Positions 49,892 through 56,656 of a DNA stretch of 64,000 nucleotides are shown here, in pieces (within the stretch, counting starts at the first letter, position 1; every line of letters starts with the position of its first letter). Source of the DNA: Rhizobium sp. NXC14 (GTDB taxonomy: Bacteria; Pseudomonadota; Alphaproteobacteria; Rhizobiales; Rhizobiaceae); contig NZ_CP021030.1 in NCBI RefSeq assembly GCF_002117485.1, positions 4,256,001-4,320,000 of the forward strand, in the 5' to 3' direction. Under the pieces are notes generated by a model. That model searched no databases. It was not told the origin of the DNA and was given only the letters and a program-made list of their open reading frames with translations. Position numbers and translations under genes: made by a program.

Positions 49892-51502
49892 CTAGCGGGA
49901 TTTTCTTACGTCTTCGAATTTCAGATCAAAGCGCGCGAGATATTTGGCAAGCCGATCGGCGTCGTTGCTGCTCTTTTTTTCCAGGCGCGAGTTTGCAAAC
50001 AGTGCCCGGCCCGCGGCACTGGCGCTGACATGCTCCTGGCAGGTGCGAACAACGGCGGCGAGTTGAACGGCGTCGAAACGATCGAGGCTGTTAACGGCGT
50101 CCTCGCCGAGCAGATCGATGAGGATGTGGTCGGATGACCGGCGTGCCGAGGAGCCGCGCCAGGCGGCCTCTAGGCGTCGAATCTCGTCGTCGACTACCTC
50201 GACAGTGATTCGACCTTGAGGCGCGAGCGTTGCCATGCGCGTCACGGAGGCGGACAAGTCGCGGAAGTTCGCGCTCCAGAGAGCATCGGGGCCGGTCGCA
50301 AACGTGAGATAGCGGCTTCGAGCCTCCTTGTTGAAGGTCACATTCTGCCCTTCACGATCGAGGAAACGTCGAAGTTCGAAATCGAGATTGGGCTCGATAT
50401 CCTCCTTGCGCTCGCGCAACGCCGGCAGCTGGAAAGTCCATAGATTGAGCCGGGCAAAGAGATCTTCGCGGAATTGACCGTGGTGGACGGCTTCACCGAG
50501 ATCGCGATTGGTACCCGCCAGAAGCTGGAAGTCGGCGGAAACTTCGCGGTCCGCGCCGACGGGCAGGAAGCGCTTCTCCTCGATCGCCCGCAGGCACATG
50601 GCCTGTTCATCCAGGCCGAGTTCGCCGATCTCATCGAGAAAGAGCACACCCTTGTCCGCCGACTTCAGCAGGCCGGGCCGTTCGCCTGCCGCGCCGGTAA
50701 AGGCGCCTTTGACATGGCCGAAAAGCGCCGACATGGCGTGATCGCCGCGGAGCGTTGCGCAGTTGACCTCAACGAACGGACCGCTGACTTTTCGCTCGAC
50801 CCTCTTGAGTTCGTAGATGCGCTTGGCAAGTTGCGATTTTCCCGCGCCGGTCGGGCCGGTCAGCAAGACGGGTGCGGTAGAACGGATCACAACGCGCTCG
50901 ATCTCGTCGATCATGCGGTTGAAGGCGGGGTTTCGCGTCGAAATACCGGATTTCAGAAATGAGGCGGCATCGGCCTGTTCGGATGCGAAGCGCTTGGCGA
51001 TTTCGTCATAGCGCGAGAGATCAAGATCGATGATGCGATGGGTTCCCGCGAAATCCTGTCCCGGCTCGCGCTCGCGCGGCGGAGAGAGCTGCAGCAACCT
51101 GCCGGGGATGATGCGCGCTTCGGTCAGGAGGAACCAGCAGATCTGGGCGACATGGGTGCCGGTGGTGATGTTGACGAAATAGTCTTCGGCCTCGGGATCG
51201 AAACTGTAGTCCCGGGCAAAATCCCTGAGGCTCGTATAGACTTCGGAAAAGTCCCAGGGGTCCCGCAGATTGATGATGCGCTGGCGAACCTCCGTCGCGG
51301 GCGAAATCGTCTCGATATCCCTGATCACAGTCTTGGCCAGCCAGTCGGAATGGTTGTCGTGGATCAATTCCAGCCGATCGATAAAAAGACCGGCCTGTTG
51401 GCAAAGGCCGACGTTCGGCCGCCAGCGCGTCCATCGGTCTTCCCGCCGGCCCACGTCGAGAGTCGTTCCAAGAATGCTGATGGCGACTCGGCGCTTCATC
51501 AT
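49892..51502 (-). CDS. rtcR: sigma-54-dependent RNA repair activator RtcR
   Basis: A 536-residue enhancer-binding protein. The N-terminal half (1-~185) is the RtcR regulatory domain with a CARF fold (MKRRVAISILGTTLDVGRRE, EDYFVNITTGTHVAQICWFL). In the AAA+ domain, Walker A is LLTGPTGAGKSQ (216-223), the sigma-54 contact loop is GAFTGA (266-271), and Walker B is GVLFLDEIGEL. A C-terminal DNA-binding region follows. It is divergent from rsr-rtcB, which has a sigma-54 promoter. In enterics RtcR is auto-inhibited by the CARF domain and responds to RNA damage ends. Confidence 0.95.
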   Translation of the reverse strand: MMKRRVAISILGTTLDVGRREDRWTRWRPNVGLCQQAGLFIDRLELIHDNHSDWLAKTVIRDIETISPATEVRQRIINLRDPWDFSEVYTSLRDFARDYSFDPEAEDYFVNITTGTHVAQICWFLLTEARIIPGRLLQLSPPREREPGQDFAGTHRIIDLDLSRYDEIAKRFASEQADAASFLKSGISTRNPAFNRMIDEIERVVIRSTAPVLLTGPTGAGKSQLAKRIYELKRVERKVSGPFVEVNCATLRGDHAMSALFGHVKGAFTGAAGERPGLLKSADKGVLFLDEIGELGLDEQAMCLRAIEEKRFLPVGADREVSADFQLLAGTNRDLGEAVHHGQFREDLFARLNLWTFQLPALRERKEDIEPNLDFELRRFLDREGQNVTFNKEARSRYLTFATGPDALWSANFRDLSASVTRMATLAPQGRITVEVVDDEIRRLEAAWRGSSARRSSDHILIDLLGEDAVNSLDRFDAVQLAAVVRTCQEHVSASAAGRALFANSRLEKKSSNDADRLAKYLARFDLKFEDVRKSR

Positions 51503-51579
51503 TTATCCAAAATTATAAAATCCTATATCACCAGATAGACTATTCCGCCTTCTCGAACTTGGCAATTTGCAAGGCAGAA

Positions 51580-51608
51580 ATTCTCTTATAAATTTTAATA
51601 TTGAGAAT
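51580..51608. promoter_or_regulatory. possible RtcR binding site
   Basis: An inverted repeat ATTCTC-N17-GAGAAT in a very AT-rich stretch between rtcR and rsr, about 80-105 bp before the predicted rsr transcription start, a suitable distance for a sigma-54 enhancer site. Single occurrence; assignment is inference. Confidence 0.35.
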
Positions 51609-51657
51609 CAAAGGTTTATGATCTATTTCGCGGAAACCTTGTCGCGGATTCTAGAGA

Positions 51658-51674
51658 CTGGCACGCCACTTGAA
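51658..51674 (+). promoter_or_regulatory. sigma-54 promoter of rsr-yrl-rtcB
   Basis: CTGGCACG-CCAC-TTGAA matches the sigma-54 consensus in every -24 position and all but one of the -12 box, the same deviation seen in the glnK promoter here. Transcription would begin near 51685, 26 nt before the rsr ATG. This excludes the longer rsr reading frame that starts upstream of the promoter. Confidence 0.88.
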
Positions 51675-51710
51675 TTGTATTCGGCAGAACCAAATCAAAG
51701 AGGTGCTGCC

Positions 51711-53264
51711 ATGGTGAACAAGGCAATCTTCAGATCCTATTTCGGAAAGCTGCTCGCCGGCACGACGACGACCAACCACGAAGGCGCAGGAGCCTATGCT
51801 CTCTCGCCGCGTGAAGCCCTGGCGCAATATGCCGTCACCGGAACATTCGGCGACACGTTCTATGCGGATGCCGGGGAACAGCTCGATGCCGTGATGCGCC
51901 TTGGCGCGGAGGTCGAGCCGGAATTCCTGGCAAAGCTTGCGGTCTACGCGGCGGAGAAGGGCCATATGAAGGACATGCCGGTCATGCTGCTGGCGATGCT
52001 TTCGGGCCTCGAAAGCGATGCCTTTGCGCGGGCGTTTCCGCGTGTCGTGAAGAGCAGCAAGATGTTGCGCGGCTTCGTGCAGGTCATGCGGTCAGGTGTG
52101 ACTGGCCGAAAATCGCTCGGATCGCGGCCGAAGAAGATGGTGCAGGCCTGGTTCGACCGGGTGACGACGGAACAGTTTCTGCATGCGATAGTCGGCAATG
52201 ATCCGTCGCTGCCGGATGTGATCCGGATGGTACATCCGAAGCCGCGAGACGCGGAACGTCGTGCGCTCTACGCCTGGGCGATCGGCAAGCCGTATGACAT
52301 CGCCGCATTGCCGGCGGAGGTAAAGGCGTTCGAAGCATTCAAGCGCAATAACGGCTTGCCGCTGCCGCCCGTACCGTTCCAGATGCTGACCTCGCTTGGT
52401 CTGAGCAGGGAGCAGTGGTCGGAAATCGCCTTGAAGGGCTCGTGGCAGATGGTGCGCCAGAACCTCAACACCTTTGCTCGAAACGGCGTGTTCGAGGTGG
52501 ATGGCATGGCCGCACGGCTTGCTGCGCGGATCGCCGATCCGGAAGCGGTGCGCAAGGCGCGTGTCTTCCCCTACCAGTTGATGGTGGCGTGGCATATGGC
52601 GAACCGGTCGGTTCCGGCTGTCGTTGCGGATGCTGTGCAGGATGCGATGGAGGTGGCAGTCTCCAGCGTGCCGACGATCGGCGGTAATGTCGTGGTCTGC
52701 CCGGATGTCTCCGGCTCCATGTCGTCCCCCGTCACCGGCTACCGAAAGGGCGCGACATCAACCGTCCGCTGCATCGATGTCGCAGCACTCGTGGCTGCGT
52801 CGTTCCTGCGGCGTAACCGGCAGACGCGTATCATCCCGTTCGAACAGGACGTCGTGAACGTCCAGCTGAACGGGCGTGACAGCGTGATGACCAATGCGGC
52901 GAAGCTCGCGGCAGTCGGCGGTGGCGGAACGAACTGCTCCGCGCCGCTGCGGCTGCTGGCAAAGGAGAAAGCGGCGGTCGACCTCGTGCTCTTCGTCTCG
53001 GACAACCAGTCCTGGATGGATGCGCGGGGGCACGGCCAGGCGACCGCGATGATGGCTGAATGGGCGTGGATCAAGAGGCTGAACCCGGCGGCGAAGCTGG
53101 TCTGCCTCGACATCCAGCCCTACGTCCAGACGCCGGCAGCGGGAGAGGACGTGCTGAATATCGGCGGCTTCTCGGATGCCGTCTACGGAGCCATCACCAG
53201 CTTCGCAGCCGGCAAGTCCGGCCCGGGCGAATGGGTTCGCAGGATCGAGGCGACCGATCTTTGA
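51711..53264 (+). CDS. rsr: Ro60-like RNA-binding protein Rsr (TROVE + vWA)
   Basis: A 517-residue Ro/SSA orthologue. The TROVE domain of HEAT-like helices (residues ~10-320) forms a ring that binds single-stranded RNA ends inside and Y RNA outside: GTFGDTFYADAGEQLDAVMR, FPRVVKSSKMLRGFVQVMRS. The C-terminal von Willebrand A domain has an intact MIDAS, CPDVSGSMSS (~331), plus GGGGTNCSAPLRLL and LFVSDNQSW. The start has AGAGG 8 bp upstream and lies 26 bp after the sigma-54 start. Followed by three Y-like RNAs and rtcB. Confidence 0.94.
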   Translation: MVNKAIFRSYFGKLLAGTTTTNHEGAGAYALSPREALAQYAVTGTFGDTFYADAGEQLDAVMRLGAEVEPEFLAKLAVYAAEKGHMKDMPVMLLAMLSGLESDAFARAFPRVVKSSKMLRGFVQVMRSGVTGRKSLGSRPKKMVQAWFDRVTTEQFLHAIVGNDPSLPDVIRMVHPKPRDAERRALYAWAIGKPYDIAALPAEVKAFEAFKRNNGLPLPPVPFQMLTSLGLSREQWSEIALKGSWQMVRQNLNTFARNGVFEVDGMAARLAARIADPEAVRKARVFPYQLMVAWHMANRSVPAVVADAVQDAMEVAVSSVPTIGGNVVVCPDVSGSMSSPVTGYRKGATSTVRCIDVAALVAASFLRRNRQTRIIPFEQDVVNVQLNGRDSVMTNAAKLAAVGGGGTNCSAPLRLLAKEKAAVDLVLFVSDNQSWMDARGHGQATAMMAEWAWIKRLNPAAKLVCLDIQPYVQTPAAGEDVLNIGGFSDAVYGAITSFAAGKSGPGEWVRRIEATDL

Positions 53265-53299
53265 AATTGCTTCGCGCCGCCAGTGAACGGCGCGAGGCA

Positions 53300-53435
53300 C
53301 CGTGACGAATGCCGGATGGAACTACAGACTGTCACTCTCCAGGTCGCGGGTTCGAATCCCGTCGGGTCCCCCAAAAAACAAGGACCCGTAGCTCAGCGGA
53401 TAGAGCGGGTGTTCCACCACATCTCGTCGTCACGG
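53300..53435 (+). ncRNA. Y RNA-like RNA 1 with a complete permuted tRNA module
   Basis: The ends CCGTGACGA and TCGTCACGG pair (9 bp) to give the Ro-binding stem, with the bacterial Y RNA motif GNCGAANG as GACGAATG at 53304-53311. Inside, in order, are an anticodon-loop-like CTGTCAC; a T-arm GCGGG-TTCGAAT-CCCGT; acceptor 3' strand CGGGTCC plus CCCA; a short A-rich loop; acceptor 5' strand GGACCCG (perfect 7-bp match); TA; and D-arm GCTC-AGCGGATA-GAGC. This is a tRNA circularly permuted so that its ends fall at the anticodon arm, as in YrlA-type tRNA mimics. Confidence 0.85.
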
Positions 53436-53459
53436 ACCAATCGAAAGACATGTTAAAGA

Positions 53460-53581
53460 CATGGCGAATGCCGGGAAAACTACATCGGTAATCCCGGGCG
53501 CGGGTTCAAGGCCCGCCTTGTCGCCCGAATCCCGAAAGGGAGAAGGATGCGCAAGATGTTTCCTCAGGACTTGTCGCCATG
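53460..53581 (+). ncRNA. Y RNA-like RNA 2, reduced tRNA mimic
   Basis: End stem CATGGCGA/TCGCCATG (8 bp), motif GGCGAATG, and the shared blocks CGAATGCCGG and AACTACA. The T-arm GCGGG-TTCAAGG-CCCGC is present. The acceptor-like stem CTTG(T)CGC/GCGCAAG is imperfect and encloses a TCCC-GAAA-GGGA hairpin; the D-arm is reduced to TCC-TCA-GGA. It lies 24 bp after RNA 1 and 7 bp before RNA 3. Confidence 0.72.
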
Positions 53582-53588
53582 ACGAGAA

Positions 53589-53721
53589 TTGCAGCGGCGA
53601 ATGCCGGACGAAACTACAGCCTCCGTATCGAGGTGGCCTGACAGGTTCGACTCCTGTCCCGGCAGCGCTCTCTGGCACGAGCGGGGCCACTCGGTTTCGT
53701 CCACCTTTGTCGCCGCTGCAA
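53589..53721 (+). ncRNA. Y RNA-like RNA 3
   Basis: The longest end stem of the three, TTGCAGCGGCGA/TCGCCGCTGCAA (12 bp), with GGCGAATG and the shared CGAATGCCGG and AACTACA blocks. The T-arm is perfect (ACAGG-TTCGACT-CCTGT). The acceptor-like stem is GGC/GCC plus CGCTC/GAGCG around an AG/GG internal loop. I could not assign a convincing D-arm. Confidence 0.72.
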
Positions 53722-53725
53722 AAAT

Positions 53726-53756
53726 GCCTGGCGTCCGGGAAAATCGTCGCCCAGGC
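53726..53756 (+). other. hairpin between Y RNA 3 and rtcB
   Basis: GCCTGGCG pairs with CGCCCAGGC (one bulged base) around a 14-nt loop. No T-run follows, so it is more likely a processing or stability hairpin at the RNA 3 boundary than a terminator. Confidence 0.45.
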
Positions 53757-53804
53757 GAGCATGAAACGTAACCGAGAAGAAGGACTGCAGACGCAGAAAA
53801 GAAG

Positions 53805-55229
53805 ATGACCGAGATAATGAGCGGACAGGATCTGATCGACGCAGGCATGAGCCAGGGCAAGTGGTTTCGTCCGGCTCTCGATGCGGCCAACAGGGTTTTG
53901 AGCCAGGGCGGTTCGGCCGCGGAGGCGCTTGAAGCAGCAAGGGCTTTTCAGCCGGGGCCGACGCTCGCCCTGAGATCGGATAACGATATCGAGATCTATT
54001 CCAATATCCGCGCCGAGAACGCCTTCGAGCAGGACAATGTCGAAAAGGTCAATGCTACGATGCGGGCGCTGGTGCGCACGCCGGTCGTGCGGGCTGCGGC
54101 GATCATGCCGGACGCCTGCCCGGCCGGGCCGGTCGGCACCATTCCGGTTGGCGGTGTCGTGGCATCCGAGGCGATCCATCCGGGGATGCACTCGGCTGAC
54201 ATCTGCTGCTCCATGGCAATCTCGATCTTTCCGGATGTCGATCCGAAATCGCTTCTCGACGCCGTGCATGCGGTAACGCATTTCGGGCCTGGTGGCCGCC
54301 CGCGCGGTGCGCAGATCAAGCCTTCCGAAGCGACACTGTCTGCCTTCCAGCAGAACCCGTTCCTGCGGGACGGGGCGCTGAGCGCCGGCATCGAACATTT
54401 CGGCACGCAGGGCGACGGCAATCATTTCGCTTTTGTCGGAACGATAAAATCGACCGGCGAGACCGCGCTCGTCACCCATCACGGGTCGCGTGCACCGGGT
54501 GCCCGGCTCTACGACAAGGGCATGAAGGCCGCGAACCGCTTTCGCGAGCAGATCTCGCCGGAAACCCTGCGGGACAATGCATGGATTCCCGCCGACACCG
54601 AAGAGGGCGACCTCTACTGGTCGGCTCTGCAGGCCATCCGGCAGTGGACGAGGGAAAACCATTATGTCGTGCATGACATGGCGGCAAAGGCACTCTCGGC
54701 GAAGGTGGCCGATCGTTTCTGGAACGAGCACAATTTCGTTTTCCGGAAATCGGACGGCCTCTTCTATCACGGCAAGGGAGCGACGCCGGCCTTCGACAAA
54801 TGGGCGGAGGATGCCACCGATCTGACGATCATTCCGCTGAACATGGCGGAACCGATCCTGATCGTCCGCGGCTCCAACGCCGTCCATGGCCTCGGCTTCT
54901 CGCCACACGGCGCCGGCCGTAATTTCTCGCGCAGCGCCCATATCAGGCGCCTGGCGGAAGAATATGGCGCGGATGCCCGCGGCTTGAGCCCGAACAACAT
55001 GGCGGCGATCATGGAAAAGGAGACGGCGGGTCTGGACGTTCGCTTCTTCTCGGGCTTTGCCGACGTCTCGGAACTGCCGAGCGCCTACAAGTCCGCCGCC
55101 AATGTGCGTGCGCAGATTGAGCACTACGGTCTGGCCGAGGTGGTCGACGAGGTCGTTCCGTATGGAAGCATCATGGCCGGCGACTGGCAGAAGGACGCAC
55201 CCTGGCGTCGCAAACGGGAACGCCGTTGA
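53805..55229 (+). CDS. rtcB: RNA ligase RtcB
   Basis: A 474-residue GTP-dependent ligase joining 2',3'-cyclic-phosphate or 3'-phosphate ends to 5'-OH ends. Mn2+ and nucleotide residues are in place: Asp132 and Cys134 in HSADICCSM, GDGNHF (204-208), THHGSR (224-228), NEHNFVF, and the guanylylated His of FSPHGAGRNFSR (~368). The first motif reads ADICCS instead of the usual GxDIGCG, and the protein is longer than E. coli RtcB, suggesting a divergent subfamily. An ATG four codons on is possible. No rtcA follows. Confidence 0.94.
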   Translation: MTEIMSGQDLIDAGMSQGKWFRPALDAANRVLSQGGSAAEALEAARAFQPGPTLALRSDNDIEIYSNIRAENAFEQDNVEKVNATMRALVRTPVVRAAAIMPDACPAGPVGTIPVGGVVASEAIHPGMHSADICCSMAISIFPDVDPKSLLDAVHAVTHFGPGGRPRGAQIKPSEATLSAFQQNPFLRDGALSAGIEHFGTQGDGNHFAFVGTIKSTGETALVTHHGSRAPGARLYDKGMKAANRFREQISPETLRDNAWIPADTEEGDLYWSALQAIRQWTRENHYVVHDMAAKALSAKVADRFWNEHNFVFRKSDGLFYHGKGATPAFDKWAEDATDLTIIPLNMAEPILIVRGSNAVHGLGFSPHGAGRNFSRSAHIRRLAEEYGADARGLSPNNMAAIMEKETAGLDVRFFSGFADVSELPSAYKSAANVRAQIEHYGLAEVVDEVVPYGSIMAGDWQKDAPWRRKRERR

Positions 55230-55284
55230 TTGCCTCCAGTGCTCCGGCCTTTGCCGTATTGGCAAGGGCCGCAGCACGATACGT

Positions 55285-55300
55285 GCGGCAATTCTGCCGC
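55285..55300 (+). terminator. possible terminator after rtcB
   Basis: A GCGGCA-ATTC-TGCCGC hairpin about 55 bp after the rtcB stop. The following sequence is only moderately T-rich, so function as a terminator is uncertain. Confidence 0.4.
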
Positions 55301-55449
55301 CGGTTCCTATTACTTTATCAGGGCCTAAGTATCCGCATCTCTTCGCATTATCTAAAAACTAACGTTGCCTCGTAACCACTCCTAAAGCCAACTGTGGCAC
55401 CTTGTCGGCTATCGAAATTTGCTTCCAAATTTTTCGGCTGGGGTTTGTT

Positions 55450-55689
55450 ATGAGTCACAATCGGGACGCCTGGGTCAGCCAGCGCGCTTATTCGCTGTGG
55501 GAATCGGAAGGCCGGCCCGAGGGGCGCGGGGAAAGCCACTGGATGCAGGCGCTCAAGGAATTCGAGCAACTGGAATTGACCAAAGCCTCGCCCGACGGAA
55601 ATGACCTTATCGAGAAACTGAAGGCGGCCGGACGGCTGATGCGGGTCTATGACGGGCGGTCCCCGCCGTCGAGAACGGCCTTCAGCTGA
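55450..55689 (+). CDS. DUF2934 small protein
   Basis: A 79-residue DUF2934 protein. The core AYSLWESEGRPEGRGESHWM is the family signature (one short amphipathic helix, with W, E and G conserved). Many rhizobial genomes carry several copies; function unknown. The start at MSHNRDAWVS follows TTTGTT and lacks a strong ribosome site. Probably unrelated to the rtc operon upstream. Confidence 0.8.
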   Translation: MSHNRDAWVSQRAYSLWESEGRPEGRGESHWMQALKEFEQLELTKASPDGNDLIEKLKAAGRLMRVYDGRSPPSRTAFS

Positions 55690-55766
55690 AAGCGGCGCGT
55701 TAAAAGGTTTTCCAGTCGAATTGAAGCACTCATCCCGCCCGGATGCAGCAATGTGTCGTCCTGATA

Positions 55767-56411
55767 CTATTGGCGGGCGGCCCAGCCGAGGCCGCGCCGC
55801 AGGATGAGTGGCATAAAGGGATGGTCGAACTCGGCGGCGACATGGCCGAGTGCGGAATAGAAGATGCGGCCGGCGCCGAAATGGCGTTTGAAGACGACGG
55901 GCATCACCACATTGCGCGCCGCCGGATCGTAGGCGCCGGTGAAAGTGGTGGTCGCAAGGATTTCGACCGTCGGATCGTAATGCAGATAATATTGCTCCGA
56001 ACGGTAGTCGAAGTCGGGAATGCCCTCCATGACAGGATCGTCCTGGCGGGTGACGGCGACACGGAAATCGATGATGTTGCCGGGATGGGCGACCCAGGTG
56101 ACGCCGCAGACGTAGCGGAAAGGTGCGCTTTCCTTGAAGGAGGTGGCGAGCGCGCCGTGATGGCCGGCGAGTCCGAGACCTCCGCGCACGGCTTCGACCA
56201 GGGCGCTAGCATGGGGCTTTTCCAGCGTTCCGCCGGTGATGATGGGCACCAGCAAATCCGCCTTGGCCAGGATCGGAGATCCGAATATGCCGAGATCGCT
56301 GGTCACCTCCACGGCGAAGTCGTCCTCGCGCAGGAGATCGGCGACGATATGGGCGCATTGTTCCGGCTCATGGCCCTGCCAGCCGCCCCAGACGATCAAT
56401 GCCTTCCTCAT
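55767..56411 (-). CDS. ThuA-like domain protein
   Basis: A 214-residue cytoplasmic protein of the ThuA (trehalose utilisation) class, a glutamine-amidotransferase-like fold: KALIVWGGWQGHEPEQCAHI, GGLGLAGHHGALATSF, YRSEQYYLHYDP, and GRIFYSALGHVAAEFDHPFM. ThuA of Sinorhizobium helps catabolise trehalose and related disaccharides. No thuB or sugar transporter is adjacent, so the substrate is open. The start at MRKALIVWG is preferred over an ATG 54 bp upstream. Confidence 0.87.
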   Translation of the reverse strand: MRKALIVWGGWQGHEPEQCAHIVADLLREDDFAVEVTSDLGIFGSPILAKADLLVPIITGGTLEKPHASALVEAVRGGLGLAGHHGALATSFKESAPFRYVCGVTWVAHPGNIIDFRVAVTRQDDPVMEGIPDFDYRSEQYYLHYDPTVEILATTTFTGAYDPAARNVVMPVVFKRHFGAGRIFYSALGHVAAEFDHPFMPLILRRGLGWAARQ

Positions 56412-56656
56412 TCCCGTTCTCCTTGCTGTCTGTCGCGGATCGTAGAGCATCGCCCGATGGTACAAGCCGCTTAAATCGGGCGGTCATGCAAATCACGCGA
56501 ATAATTGATCGACTTCCCCGTTTCGGCCAAATCGCAAAACCGCCGGTTTCGGCATTTGACGTATTGTCCGCTCGCGCCGATCGAAGTTCCTTCTTTTTAT
56601 TGACGTGTATCTCGTCTAGGTTTCTTCCATCTCTCACTGATAATTAAGGGTGGTGC

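Noticed and set aside
49892..51502. The CARF domain in RtcR might indicate a CRISPR type III neighbourhood.
   Set aside because: No cas genes or repeat-spacer array are present, and a CARF domain is the normal regulatory part of RtcR.
53341..53406. The T-arm and D-arm sequences looked like a real tRNA gene.
   Set aside because: The halves are in reversed order and lie inside a Ro-type stem; no anticodon arm connects D-arm to T-arm in the normal direction, so it is a permuted tRNA mimic.
53430..55277. A 615-codon open frame antisense to rtcB and the Y RNA region.
   Set aside because: It covers rtcB with all catalytic motifs on the other strand; no domain recognised.
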